DNA of 64,000 nucleotides from Cheilinus undulatus (GCF_018320785.1 NC_054881.1:14136275-14200274), one strand, 5' to 3'. Positions 36,349 through 51,300 are shown, numbered from the stretch's first letter. Numbers and translations: made by a program. Notes: generated by a model not told the origin, from the sequence alone.

Positions 36349-39300
36349 ATGGCTCTGATAGCTACTGACCAGGGCTGCAAGCTGAACGGGACGTCGGCTG
36401 TTTACGGCAGAGTTGGACCGAGAAAAGAGGTGTTTCAGGGCAAGGCAGAGGGCTTTAAACACACAAAAATGCTGCCAAAAGAGACTGAATATTCAACAGA
36501 TGGTCTTCCCAAAGCTTTCCTCCACAGCCTGAGGACCCTGTTTGACATCCTGGATGACGCTGGACGAGGCTATGTCCACATCTCGGAGATAGAGAGCCGC
36601 TGGCAGGGGGCAGACACCCGGGACTTGCCTGGTGGGGTGCTGAACTGTCTGAGGAGGGTCACCCCGCCACATGGCTGCCTCACCTTTGAGCGGTTCGTCG
36701 CGGGGCTGCGGTACTCCATGCTGAACCCGGAGAACAGCCAGCACTTCAAGGCCCAGGCTGCCGTTCACCCGCAGCAGGCACCAAAACAGACTCAGAAACC
36801 GGCTCCGCTGTCCACATGCAGTGTGGGGACACGAGTGGAGAACAAGGTCCGTCCTCTGGGACCGAGCGACGTGACGAACACCCAACAGCAGCAGCACAGG
36901 TCGTCCTCTCTGCAGAGCCGGGGCAGACCGGAGGAAGGGCCCGGGTACCCGGCGTGTGGACCAGCACAGTACAGCGCGGGATACGAGAGGTCCGGGCGGA
37001 GTTTGGAGCGCAAACCAGGAGCTCCGAACGGAGGGTGTTACCGGGCGGAACCGAGCCAGACCAACAAGCCGGCGCAGCCCCAGCAGAGCCGGGTCAGGTC
37101 CATTGAGTCGCTGGCGCTAGAGTCACCGCAAATCCAGGGACCAAGTAAGTCTGTTCATGTGTGGGGAAGTTCAGGAGGTTCATCGTGGATTCAGTTAAAA
37201 CTTTGTTTAAAGACTGATTAAAGAGCAACAAACCTTCAAAATAAAATAGATGTTAATCTGCACTCAATTCACGATACAGTGTGTTTGAGACTGATCTTCA
37301 CTGTACGATTTTATCACGATTTTTAGTAATACACAGACAATGATGCCTTTATCTTACATAGAGAGCATTTTAACAGAATAAGATAATACACTTTGTAAAT
37401 CCTAAAGAGAAATACAGTTGTATTAGCATGCTGCTCACATATACTGAAATACCCATAAAAGAGTGTCTTAGTTGTTTGGATTGGAATTTAACTTTTCATC
37501 TACCTGACATTTTGGATTACCAAACCATCCAGTCCCCCCCCCCCAAAAAATATATCAGCCACCTTTTCATTAAGCGTCCACATTGTGTTATGCCATATAA
37601 CATCAAGGCACATACAGTGTTTCTCACAAATAGATGATACTCAGGTGGGCCACCCAGGTATATTTACAGACCACCCAGTGTATTAAGTACCATTTTTCTT
37701 CTCTCTTAATTTAAAAGCCATATTTAATCATCATCGATGCATGAGATTTGTGTCCATTTATACATTTGGTGCGTACCATTCAACTCCATTCAATAATTGC
37801 ACTATTTGAGGAGTGATGCTCCATGTTCAAAAAAACAGCTCAGTACGATGTCATTAGAACAACTACTCTGCTGCTGCCGTTTTGCACCCTGGATGACGGT
37901 TGCAATACATTATCTCATCAACAATAAACATTCATTCATGCAGCATTATTGAGTGAAACATTTGAAAAGGCTGGTGATGCTGTTTGAGTGTCTTTATATG
38001 AAAAACTGCTGATGAATACTGTCTAAAGAGCAGAAACACAAAAATAAGCCTGCAAAATTAAGCAAGTGGGATGACCTGCTCCTCTACCCCACCACCTGAG
38101 TATAGTCTCATTCTGTGGGAAATACTTATATTGTAGTCAACTAATAGGCTAAACTATAAAGTATAATGTCTCACCTGTCAAAGAAAATACTTGCATACCT
38201 GTACTCTTTTTCACACCTTGTCACACGTTACTGCCCGCAGTTAACATTCGACACTTCCTTTCTGAAACAAAGGGGAGCTTGGGCCTTGTGGTCAAATATG
38301 TGTCGGACCACCTGACTCTGCTCAAAGTCAGAGCACATAACTGGGATTCAACGGCCGTTAGATTGAGCAAGTTTACCTGACGCTGATCAAAAATACCCAC
38401 ATTTGGTGGACAGAAGGTGCTTATTTTCCAGCCTTCATTTGGGGGGATTGGTATCTTGCTTAAGGGCACCTTGGCAATAGTTGCATCTTCAGCTACAAGA
38501 CCGGTTTCAAGACTTTTGGTTCCCAACTCAAGTCCTTACAGACTGAGCTCCTGGGCCCCCATTTCTTATAAAGATATTGCAATAAACAGTTTGTCAAATC
38601 AGTTTAAACTGCCGGTATTTCTATCAAATTTTCATGGTATTGTGAGGTATTGATATATTTTTTCTTGGTCTTTTATCAAGCGTTAAATTAGATTATGCAG
38701 AAAAGGAATTTGTTTCTGTACTTCATTAGATGTAAAAAAAAAAAAAACACTATTTCCTAAAGCGCAGAAAAATGCGCATCCACAACTCTGTATGTTTAAA
38801 AAGGCACAAAAGATAGTCAAAAAACACCTTAATGCATTTTGAATTTGACATCAAAATATGCACATAAGTTGGATGTCAATCCATCTGTGAATACCCAGCA
38901 GAACACTTAAGACTTAAATCCCATGGGCAAGCCTTTGATTGCATGCATAACTGAGCTGATACACACTACAGTCTTGCCAGCTTCGATTTCATATTCAAAT
39001 GGAATTAAATGCAGCGATCCGTGTAGTACATGCACGTCTGCAGAGAGCCTGCATGTCAGGATTTGTCATCCAGAGGGAGACTTGTAAAGGAAAAAAAAGT
39101 AACTTTGAGAGGAAGTCTTTCTCTGAAAAGTCAACAACAGTTATTGTTGGCAACACTCCTCTCAGGTATCAGCATTACGTCGCGGCTTAAACAGGCTGTG
39201 TTTAAGTGTCTCTGCTGCAGTGGTGGGAGCCTGGTTGAATAATTGCCGTTGTTAACCCCAGGTCAGGTCAGAGGTCCTGTCAGAAATTCCTGCAAAATTT

Positions 39301-42300
39301 ATCTTTCTTGAGGGTCTGCCTCGTGGAAGGGGCACCCTGCGGTGGCCCCTGTGACATGGGAATGGGTGGTGGTCAGTAAGATGAAAAAAAATCTCAGTTT
39401 GCCTGCTCATTATCTTGGTCATACATCTAGACTCTCACTCCTATTCAAGCTCACTGTCTTCTTGCTCTCACAACCATCCGAGAGCTAACTCTTCCACACT
39501 CCACACACATTAAACTAGACTGTGTCCGAGCTTGCATGATCTCAGTACAGCCAGGCCTGTCTGGAGCTATAAGAGTAAAAGTCTCACGCTCTCTCTCTGC
39601 TGAGCCCTCAGGGGAGTTTGACTACTTAGACTTCTTTCACTTAGTACAGTTTTCTGTTCAGTAAGCCAGATTAATTGATAGAGGGACAGATGTAACCGCC
39701 TAAAGCACAAATGCTCGTCTAATTTAATAGACATTGTACATTTTTTCTTCACAGATATCAATTCAGAACCCTGCATTTGAATGTTTGCTGATGCCAGGTG
39801 TCCTTCCAATCGTCATACAATAAAATAATTAACATAATGGCCTGTATTCACAAACCGTGAACACAGGTCTGCTTTACCTATATATTTAGACTACTTACGT
39901 GCTTTCATCTGCCTGTGTTAGTTTCTGTTTGTTTCATTGTAGTGGAGGAGATACTGTATATAGAAAAAGACAGATTACAAAACACAACCAGATCATGGTC
40001 AAGGGTTTAACTAGGGCTGTCCCTGTTGACTTGTTGATCTTGATGTGATTGAGGTCTAAAACTAACACAGTATTGTTGTTTAGGTGCATTGTAGTCAAGC
40101 TACAGTATAAGCAGCTGGATGTTACTCACTGTAGCTACTTCTTTGATTGGCTCTTTTCACATTAAAAAAACTCCCAGATAACTCTGTTGCCAATCATAAG
40201 TAACCTGCACCATTTGATATCAAAAAATCATCTTTATACCATTCCCTTTAGCTAGTTATTTATTTCTTACTGTAGCAAGTTCTTTTTTCCATTTCTTTTG
40301 ATCTATTTTCTTTTAAAATAAAAGCAGAAATGTTTCAAATTAGAAAACTGTTAGGGCTTTTCCATTACATTGAGCGCCTTGGCTCTACTTGTTTTTACTC
40401 GGCACAGCAGCCAAGCACGGCAGGGGATTTGCTTTTCCACCACAGTCATGCTACTCATTTGAGGATGCATCTACAGCTGATGACGCGGTGTTTGAGTCGA
40501 TGAGGTTAAATAGCGGCAACTTAACGCCGGCTAAGGATACACAAATTCATCTAGATTTTAGCCAGACTGCAACGTCGCAGCTCATCGTTACAACTCGGCC
40601 CCGACAGAGAGCCTCAGGAATGTAAAACGGTTTTGTAGTGTGACACAGTTAACGACGTGTTCAAGACGCCCCACAACCACGATTCAACAAGACTGGCATG
40701 TCAGAATTTTTCTTACATCGTTGTTTAGTTTGACACCCTGATCTGACATCAACGATGTGAATCCTGGCGTCTACCAACATGAGAGCATTTGCTTCTTATG
40801 TCAGCATCATTATGTACAAGACTCCCTTTTTCTTCCCTCAGAGAACTAATGTGTACATTTTATTTTATTTATGTCATCACATGCATACTTCAAGTTCTAT
40901 CTGATGAAGAACCAGTCCATACTGGTGCCGTCAGCATACAGTGAGCGGTCGGGATCTTTTTGTAGTGTGGCCAGGCTGTCGGCCAAGATGGGACAAGATT
41001 TCTGTTGCATAGTCTGACATGATGCTGTCCTTAACGACCAAAAAATTCCTTTAGTGAGCATTGTTTAGTTCCACCAGAAGAAGAAGCACCCATTGTTTCT
41101 ACTTCAAAGTTTCTTCATCTGCTTCTAATGATAATCTGGCAGGTGTTTCAAAGTTTGGTGCAGCTGTTGCTACTTAAACACGTCTGCGAGGCATCCAGGT
41201 ATGATGACGAACCACCGTGACGTCATCACGGCCCGCTTTGAGGCGGGATGAGCGCGCTTGGGCCCTGCTCCAAAGCAATACCGTTCTGGGCACAGCTCAG
41301 CGTAGCCAGGCGTAACCCAGAGTGGCCAAATTGGTGATGGAAAAGTAAACCAGTATGGCTTGGTTTGGATTAGCACAGCCCAAAGTCATAGTGGAAAAGC
41401 CTTTGCTTAAGGTAGTACAAACTAAGTATCAGCATAACAAAGAACATTTTCTTGAGAAAGATTAGTTGTCAACTGATTTAAACCCAACCCAAAAAATTGA
41501 GCCAAAGCCAAGAATCCTTGCATGTAAAAAAAATGTAAATAATATAGACTTCAAGAGAAATGATGCATTATCACAAAATATTATAAAGAGACTCTTATCT
41601 GAATAGATATTTTCTTAAACCCCCATTTAAATCAGACAGTCTAAACATCTGCACTCTAATCTGGGCAATGACAACACCCCTGCTATGTAAAGTGAAACTA
41701 CTATCTATCTTTGGTTCTGACTTCAGTCTCATCCAAATCCTGTGGATGAATCACCGATCATCAGTTTGGCTTCCTGCTGAATGACAACAAATCTCTGCAG
41801 CTGTTTTGAAACCCCAAGAAAAGCTTCTCCAGAGGTGGCAACACCAATGTTAACACAGTCCATCAACTTTTGGCCAAATAATGTGTCTGTTCTGTAATCT
41901 CTCACATGCAGCCAAAACCTGCAGGATAAGCCAGATTACAGCAGAAAGGCCAAAGCTTACTGAACCATGGCAGTGGTGAAATCCCACCCATCACTGCAAA
42001 GTCCCAGTAGTGTTGTGCATTTATGTCTAAAAATCTTATCATGACTAAACGTTTTGGTTGATGTGAGGAAGGAAGAAACAAGAGATGAATACAACTGTAA
42101 TGCAACAACACTGATTCATAAAGATTTGGAGATTTTTTTAAAGCCCAGCTTAACTTTCAGTTATGATAAGAAAACATTCAGAAACACACATGCTTTGTAG
42201 GAACTAAGAAACAGAGATGCATAATGCTTGTAAATCTCTGCACAAAAATGTTTTTTGCTAATGTAGCAGTGCAGTTTAGACTGTGTATTTGTACCATCTT

Positions 42301-45300
42301 CTCTTCGCTGCTCTTTGTTTGAAAAAGGAATACATTAAACTTTTGCATTATTATGAGGTGCAAAAATCAGAGCCACTGTATTTGGACAGACTACAACTGC
42401 TCATGGGGGGGGGGGGCAAAGATCAGCAAAATCATGATCCGTTGTAAATTTAAGCTTTGATAACCAGATTTTGGTTTTGCTGTGGTATAATTTAGCCTTT
42501 TTTTCAAGATGTAAATCCCTTTTACTTGAAGCAGAATTACCCTTTTTTAGGTAATGATGAAAATGTGGATGGGCAAATTGAACTAAGCAACATTGAAAGT
42601 AATGTCAGAAGTCAGGATGCCAGAAATTAAAGAGGAAGGAACTGTCAGAACTTTGGTGGAGAAATGATTAAATAATTGAAATTTTGTGAAAATGGACGAC
42701 AAGTGGCAAAAATGTTTTAGAAGTGGTTTGAAAAAGGGGAAAAACCTGGTTTTAAGAGGCAAAAAAGTTGTTGATATGGGTTAATAGTGACAGGTATGGG
42801 CTTCTAGTGGCAAAAAAGTGGTGAAAATAGGTTGTAAGTGGCAGATAATGGATTCATAGCGGAAAAAATGAGTTTTTAAGTGGCAAAATTGGGTCAAGAG
42901 TGGCAATAAGTTGCAAAACAATGGTTTAAAGTGGCAAAAAGGTGGTGAAAACGGGTTAAAAGTTGCAAAAAATGGGCTTGAAGTGGCAAAAATGGGTTAA
43001 AAGTGGCACAAAGCAGTGAAATTGCTTTAGTGGCAAAGATGGGCTTAAAGTGGCATAAGGTAGCGAATATGGGCTTAAAGTGGCAGAAAAATGCAAAAAG
43101 TGGCTAGAATGTGTTAAATAGCAATAAGTGGTAAAAATGGGTTAATAGCGGCAATGAATGGCAAAACTTGGTTAAAAGTGGTGAAAAAAGCGTTGGAAAT
43201 TGATAAAAAAAAGTGGTGGAAATTGATTAAGGTTGGCAAAAACATAGTAAAAATAGGTTGTAAGTGGGAAAAGTGGCAAAAAAAATCTTGAAAAGTGGGC
43301 AGTTAAACAATATCAACATCAGACCCAATAATAGCTATACACACTTTTCAGCTTCAAAAATGAGGTAACTGTTGGCTAAGATGCTAGCATCAGTGCTACT
43401 AGTCCACACCATAGACTGTAGAAAGGACAAAGCCTGTGTGATGTCAGCTGTTTGCTTACAATAGGCGGACTCAGACAGCTTTTGGAGCCAATCCGTTGTG
43501 GCCTCCATATTGAAATCACTGTCTCAACTGAACTTTGGATCAACCTAACAGTAGACAAGAGCCCGCCCACTGAGCTCGAATTGCTGTCAGCTCAGCTAGC
43601 ACTAAAACCGGCCTTCTGGAGGTAGCGTCTGCCTGTCAAGCTTTCTGTCAATCAAATGAGACGTGCCAATCAGTGCACCATGAGGTTTTCCTTAATATAA
43701 TTTAAACGATTGTGGTACAAAAAAATTCCCCCTGGAGTTTGTGTTTTTTGAACCAGGCTGTAAACCAGACTATTTCTTGTGCAAAAAATGGCTTTTTAAC
43801 ATGTGTTCAGACAGGACTTCTGGTGTTCCTGCAGCCAGCCTCATGTGGATACTTGCTGTATTGCAATTTTTTGCACTTCCACATTGGCTTCATTTTTCAG
43901 GACCAGAAGTTGGTTCACACATATGCAATGGCATCACAAATAAGGGGAGGACAGGGGCTGAGGCCTGTTTAAAAGTATTAAAGTAGTAGAAGTTGAACAT
44001 TTTGACTTTGACCTAGATATAGATTAACTAGATACAGATTAATTTAGTTTGAATATTTTTAAATCACTGAAAACTGCTTTGAATTTGAGTTTCCCTATTC
44101 AGTTTGCTTGTTTGTCATATTTGAATGTTCGGATCAAGCAACAACCTCCAAAAAGCTGAAACTGAAATGCAGAACCCTGCAGTTCCTTGATTGTCTACTT
44201 TAGGCTTGCTGTAGAAGCAAACTCACCAAAGACAGATTTAACTTTGCCTGGTTATTAGTGCAACTATGAACAGAGTAACAGGTACCAGAGCTCTGACATT
44301 TCAATATGCATTTTATAACTTCTAGCTGGTAATAACATTTAGTTAAATGTTTGATTAAAAAGAAGCAGTTTTTGCTAAATTGAGGGTGAATTCCTTTCAA
44401 AACAACTGCCTTTTGTGGTTAGCCCCTTTAAATGTTAGTGGTAAAAACATGTTTTCTTCTACCGCTGCTGCCACCAGAAGTTTCACCTGTAATTATATCT
44501 ACAGCAGAGCCCCCAGGAATAATGTGGATAAAGGCTAGGAGTTGCATAATAAGGGGCATGGCTGTGTTGCCTGACAGGTGAGCGCTCTTCTCCTCTTTGC
44601 CAGGAGGTTTACATGTCATCTTAATTCTAGCTTGATCAAAAATTGAGTTAGATGAAGAGAGTGTTTCCAATATTTCTCTTTAGAAACATGTAGGTGACAT
44701 TACTGAGACTTTGTTCATGTTTTATACATTCTTCAGTTCCATTTTCATCCCCTGAGCATTTTGCCTACCTGGAAGATAATACCTGTTTTAAATTTCATTT
44801 AAACTAAAATGTCAATTACAACTCTGAATACTATAAAAACATCCCCCCCCCCCCCCCCCATTGCTGTTTACCACCCTCCATATTTTGTCTTTGTCACGCA
44901 CACCTGGCCTACTTCACATACTTTAAGTTTCAGAGAGTAACTCAAGTGTGATTGAGACATTTGATGTTACCTCTACAGTTTGTTTCAGCTCTACTGAACT
45001 CTGCACTGAGGTGATCAAACAGGAGAGGGTGGTATTTTGATGCACAGGATAAATACTACCCTCATTTATTCATGTATGTCTAAAATATATTGCTACATTT
45101 TCCTGAATATGTTGTTTTCAGTGTACATAATGTAATTAAAGCCACCCTGCCACCTTGATACTAAAAACAGTTGTAGAGTACAGCTCCCTCCTGTGGTGTA
45201 CACCAGCAACCCAATGCACTTATCTGGACTAACTCGTGTCTTTACTGGAGTTTAACTGTTCCTCTTCATTTGTGCCTCCTTATAAATGTGGATTTATTTT

Positions 45301-48300
45301 GACCACGTACTTTGTCTCATGATTTGGATGGAGAAATAGCAAGACAACACTGCCTTGGTTTTGAGTTCAAAGCAGTGTTCAGGTGTTTTTAAGATGAAGC
45401 GCTGCTTCTACTGTTGGAATTGAAACAATTCCAAGAATATTTTCTTTAGAAACACCTGTGTTACATAGTGTGCTAAGAAAACTTGGCTTGCGCTTCTTTT
45501 TAAGGATAATGTAATTTGACAGTTTGGGTGTTTCCCTCTGATTAAAGGAAAAGGACCAACACATGTCACTACACGCCTACTGTATAATCCCCCTTAAAAC
45601 TGTGTTTGATACTACAGCATTAGAGATACTAAAAATAATACAGTGGTTGGACATAATTCCTTATCAAATATGTGAGTATTTTAGTGGCCTAAATGATTTA
45701 GGTAACTGTATTTTAAAGGTTTTATTTAGGATTGTATGAAATGTTTTTTTATCCGTGTGACTGCTGTGACCACAGAGTGCATACCAGACTACAGTGTTGT
45801 GTTGAAACTGATTTAATTTGTCTGTTTCACATTTGTCTAGGTGGTGTTGTGAAATCTGGTTTACCGAGGTCTCAGAGCGAATCTGCAACAGGATTTTCAG
45901 GCGGCTCCAGACGACACGGGCGGAGTCGGGAAGAACAGCGGCGGCACACCATATCCAACGGCGTTGATTATGGAATGGTTGGTACACACAAACTGTCAAT
46001 AAACAGCTTCTTAAAGCCACGGCCGTACTCACGTTTCAGTGAGGAGCATTTGTAGATGCTCCTTTTGATATATAAATACTGCACATTAGTTTAATTTAAT
46101 TAAAAACCAGCTTAACAGCAAACTAGGTTAAAGGTCATTCATGTGATGCATTTATCCAGAATTGAACTACCCAAATGCGCCTGGTTTCATGATCATACCC
46201 AGCCGTCTGAGGGTGTTGCCCACCATCTAAAATTCTTAAAGGTATCAACTTCAAGTAACTGCTGGAAAAAAAAAAAAAAAACTAAAAATGAAATGAAGCT
46301 GCACATTACCAGTTTATACAGATGTGAGCACTTAATATCAGGGAAGCTTATACTCACTGGCCTTTAGCATAAATAGACTTATTGCAACAGATTCAACACA
46401 GTACGGCTGAATAAAGTATACTTTATTCCTCTCCATTAACATTTGTTGAAATTTTTCAGGGAGTTCGAGTTTAGAGAAAAGCTTGATTAAACTAATTTTC
46501 AGAGTTTACCTGAGTATAAATATAGTTGATTAATTCATATTTCATAAAGAGAATATGCTTAAAAAGATAATATGGTACCATATACTTTTCTCAATGCCAG
46601 TTTGACCTATAGATTCCTCACTTCATAACTCTTTACTGCAGTTCTTATGACATGAATGAGGCACCCTTAAAAAGCCAGTGAATTGTCCAGATTCCCTGTC
46701 CATCCTCAGGCAGATTCAAAGCTTCAAACTGATATGATTGTGCCTGGTATGAGGACAGACAGACCAATCCGCATCGGTGGCTACAGTCTTAATTTTAGTC
46801 TTTTGATTACATGTCTTTTAGTTTTAGTCACATTTTAGTCATTTTTATCCTTCTCAGTTTTAGTCTAGTTTTAGTCCATAAAAAGTCCTCAAATTTTAGT
46901 CTTTACTTTTAGTCCAAGCATTTATCCTCTAGCCTAAATCTAAAACAAATCATGTAAGTGTGTTATATGCACTCTGCCTGCTTTCTACTGCTAAGAGGCA
47001 AAATAGTTATAGATGCATTGTTTTTTGACAGATTTAACTGCAGTGGAGAAATATCGTGGATTTTTAATGGCCAACAAAAACTAAATAACATTTTATTCAT
47101 CTTGATGAAAACTAAACTTACTTTTTTCAGTTTTAGTTGTCACAGATCTACTTATGGCCAGTCTTAGTTTACTTGTAGTCATGGAAAAAAATGCCGTCAA
47201 CAAAATTAGCACTGGGTGGCTATCGGCACGGTTTGGTAGTATAGTCAGCTGGTAATAATGATCAACGCTGTACCAATTCGCTCCCATGTAGGCATAGTAT
47301 AGTGGCAGTTTTTATGATAATTGGCCCATGTTTCTTCACTACAAAAACACACTGAAAGCTTTCCTGGCAGAAAAAATATTTTTGCTCTTCTTTTGATTAA
47401 CCTCTGCATACTTTTGCAATAGTTATGGGCAGGGTTTGGCTGTACTACAATCCAGTATAGAGTGGCTGCTGGTGGAGTGATTTGTGTGGATGTAGCTTCA
47501 GGGGTAGTTTTATCAGAATGGGACAGTATTTCATTATTACAAGAAGAGCAAAGAACCACACTGAATGATTTTGTTGATGAAAAATGTGGAAGCAGCTGAA
47601 TTGACTACTATTTATTTAAAACAGGATCACAGCTGCAGAGTGAACGATGCAAAGTTGGTCTGCAGATTATGGTTATCGTTAGCTGTGCAGCAAAGCTGGC
47701 CTTTGATCATCCTTTCAGGTTAACGTCCACATTTTCTGTTCTTAATGTCATAACTCAATGCTTCGGTTATATGGGAGTATAACCTGACACAACCTGTGTA
47801 TGAATTTTGAAATTTAAAATAGTGATCGACTGGGCAGTTCCTGTAAGGCCCCGTCCACACAAAGACGAATTCAGGAGTATACGCAAAAGTTTTTTGTTGT
47901 ATCGGCATTTTATCTACATGGAAACCGTGTTTTGAAACTGGGTTCCAGAGTGAACCATTTCATCTCCGTGTGAATGGCGAACCACATCATTCTTGAAATG
48001 GTTGCGTCATACGAAGCACAGCCCACTTAAGCTGCATGCGTGGGTCCAGCCAAAACAACGATAGTGGATTACAAGGTTGTGTTCGTGCTGCAGGAGCTAC
48101 AAAGCTTATTATGGCTTATTATGGCGAACAACAACATTCATGAGCATTCATGTTCGGCGCCATCTTCTTGTTCATGTGTCTGTGTTTGGCGCAAAAGCTT
48201 TATATGCGTGCTCCATAATCTTCTCTCTTTATGGTACGTTTCCATAGCAGTGTTACAGCGTTTTCAGTTGTTTTCAGTGGTTCTGTGCTTACATGGACAT

Positions 48301-51300
48301 TTCCTGAAACTATCCCGTGTTTACAGAAAAAGTTTCCAAAACAAAACAGAAATATATCGTTTCCGTTTCCTTGTGGACAAGGCCTCAGATTCTAAGGTGC
48401 TATCAGTTCACATCAGGTTAATTGCAGTAGCTTAACTGAGGCTACAGTACCTACTAGTGATGGACAGCTATATTTTAGCTTAGTCCAGAATTGGGCAACC
48501 AGTGGACCCACATTAATATTATTGTCAACACCAAAGGGCCAAATTGTTACATTTCTCAGTTTAACCATTATGATTATTCAACAAATAGAAAAATATGTTG
48601 CTTTCATCATTATTTAAAATACCAACATTTATGTTTTTGAACTAAAGTGCAAATAGAAACCTTTGATTTAATGAGATAAACATGGAATTAAATCTGTTTT
48701 TACGAGTGCATTAAGTGATGCCTACAAAGACATTTTACAAAAACAATTATAGCTAATTATGTCACTCATTCCTTTCAAAGAAGAAAACATACACAGATAC
48801 TCAAAGACTATATAAGAAATATTTCTGTTTTCATGACAGATGTCATGTTTTCTTCATGTTTATATTTCATTGGTATTTGAAACTGATTTTGGGGCCGCAT
48901 TGAGTGAGGATGAGGGCAGCATGTGGCACCTGGGTCGCCAGTTGCCCATCCCTGGTTTAGACAGAGCAATTGACTGGGATTGTGGGCTTGAACTGATAAT
49001 AGAATAAAAAATTGGGTTGAACAGACTAGTAAATCTGGTGCAGTCTAATGAGCAATCATGCACATCTCTAATCCCGGAAACAATGTATTTTAATGTCATC
49101 ATTATTTAGGACCAAGTATGGTATTGTATCATGAGTTACCCTGCATTGCCCACCCCTATTTTTAGAACTACATTGCAGTGCAGTCTGAGGGATAAATTCA
49201 TGTCTTTATATTCCTGTAAAAATGAAATCGACTGGTTAGAAAAAACAGCCTCTATGCAATCAATAGTTTTGAGAGAACTAGTGTTTAAAAACATCAGATG
49301 ATAAAGGTCTGATACTTTCCATGCAGTTTTTTCTTCTCTTTTTGCATGAATATTTGGTGTCTGTCTTTTTGTTATTGTGTATCATAGCAAGCTGAGATGT
49401 TAGACATTTTTCAGACTTGTAGGTTAATCAGTCATGATGAGGGGCGAACACTGAAGAAAACTTCGGCATTTATAAAGTAAGCAGCAGTTAATCAGTTGTG
49501 TTGTGTTAAGTAGAAGAGCCTCTGCCTGGAGGTAAACATTGACCATTATTAGACACAACAGTTCCATATAAAGGTGTAATCCGCCATGTATTGCATCTAT
49601 GAGAAAATATATTAGGAGATGGTATTTGATACTTGTGGACCAGCCAGTAGATGAAGCATGACAAGATTTTTTAGTCTGGGCTCTTCTCCATTTCACCTTC
49701 CATTGGCCCCCACATTCCCCTCCCATCCCTCGTCCTGTTGCCTCCCCCTCTCTCTGCCCCTCCCACTCTCCAGTCCAGTGCTCATGCCTGCCTTCACTCT
49801 CCGTTTTTCCCACTGCCTCACCATTTCTCACTCTCTTCAGCTCGCCTCCTCTCCTTCTTTCTCTCCCTGTCTCTCCGTCGCCGTCTCCGTCTCCTTTCCC
49901 CCGTGTCTGGAGAGGTTGACTGACCGACTCCCCCTCCTCCTCCTCCTCTTCCCTCCCTCCCTCCCTATCCTCCCCTTCTCCTCCCCCCCTTCCCCTGTGG
50001 CCCTCCCACCCAGGCCGACTTGGCCCGCTGCTGCCCTGATGGTAGTGAGCCGGGTCGGGCCCAGGGGCCTGGTGGAAGTAGAGGACTCTTTGGGGCGGCC
50101 CAGCCCAGCGTGGACAGCTGTGTGGGCTGCTTACACCACCGTGTTCATCCCCCTTAGCAGCAGCCTGTACAGCAGCAAGGCCCTGCACTTTTTCCTCTGG
50201 GTGAGTAAGAAGAAAGAAGGAGGCGAGGTCAGGGATTTGAAGATGGGCATCGGCTTGTTTAGATGTTTAATTTGGAAATCAAGAAGTTGTAAATTGGTTC
50301 TGAAGCTGGGAATTCTGTGAGCTTTGAGAAGAGGTCCAAATCATCTTTTAAGGGCAAGTTTTCAGAACTTTTAAATGGGTTTCTTGGTGCTAACTTGTTG
50401 TATAATCAAGCTTAAGGATGTGAATCAGTGTGGTGACTATGTTAGAAGTTATTTATCTTGTAAAAACAACTTAAATGCCATTGACAGTTACTCTAATGTG
50501 GCTGTTTTGTTATTGTAACACTAACATCTTTGAGTTAAGATGCTTGCAAGGTAAAAGAGGCAGTGTGAAGATCTTCTGTGCTTCATTATGTTTGTAAAAT
50601 TAAAGATTGCCTGATGAATTAAAGACTGTCTGAGGCATGCCATGTAATAATGAAAGTAAAACTTTCCCCATATAAACTTTTGTTTGTTTTAACTTGTCAG
50701 TGTGCTTCTGGGTTAGGATACTGCTGCAAGAAATTGATAATTTTCATTCATTTGATTTAAAAGTGAAGTATTTTCCTCTGTCTAGTGTTTTTTAATGTGT
50801 GGATTTGCTTTTTTCCCCCATCTAATATGAGGTGCTAATACTTACCTCTTGATTTTATTGTTCTGGTTGGACAATAGATGACATTTTAACACAAATAATC
50901 GGGACTGTGATGACATTTGATGGGGCTTTTGTGACATTAAATAGACTAGAAAATAATCAGATAATGTCAGAGATGGCTTTATGTAAATAAGTGATAGCTG
51001 CTGCCTTAAGCTGCCCTTGTTTCAAGGACTTGTGTGGTACCTCTGTGCTCGTATTGTAGAGCTCCAGACCAACTGTTTCACGTTTGCAGTTTAAAAAGCT
51101 GTTTATGTAGTTCTTTGTGTTGACAGCGAAACAGCTTGTGCCATGGCTGTCATGTTATTGTATGTGCGCTGCTGGGTGTATTCATGCGTGCTCATTCAGC
51201 AGGGCAACCACACACATGAACAGACTTTTTCCATCAAACATTTACCCCTGTGCTCCCTCTCCCTCTCTCTGTTTCCTCTTTACTCTCTTTTTTTAAACAC

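Noticed and set aside
36493-37106. Several long frames opposite or offset to sapcd2 exon 1
   Set aside because: Shadows of a GC-rich coding exon in other frames.
42660-43310. CRISPR-like array of regularly spaced repeats
   Set aside because: Units are contiguous, degenerate and lack distinct spacers; it is a minisatellite inside an interspersed repeat in a vertebrate intron.
48040-48435. 131-codon frame in sapcd2 intron 2
   Set aside because: Contained in a non-autonomous DNA element and crossing its terminal repeat.
49424-50188. 254-codon minus-strand open frame rich in Glu, Gly and Arg
   Set aside because: It is the purine-strand reading of the CT-rich tract; low-complexity composition, no domain, no splice logic. 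The + strand has the better coding signal at its right end.
49658-50320. 220-codon + strand frame as one continuous protein
   Set aside because: Its first two thirds translate the pyrimidine tract into Ser/Pro/Leu runs, and a strong donor interrupts it at 50201. Only the 50039-50200 part is kept as a candidate exon.
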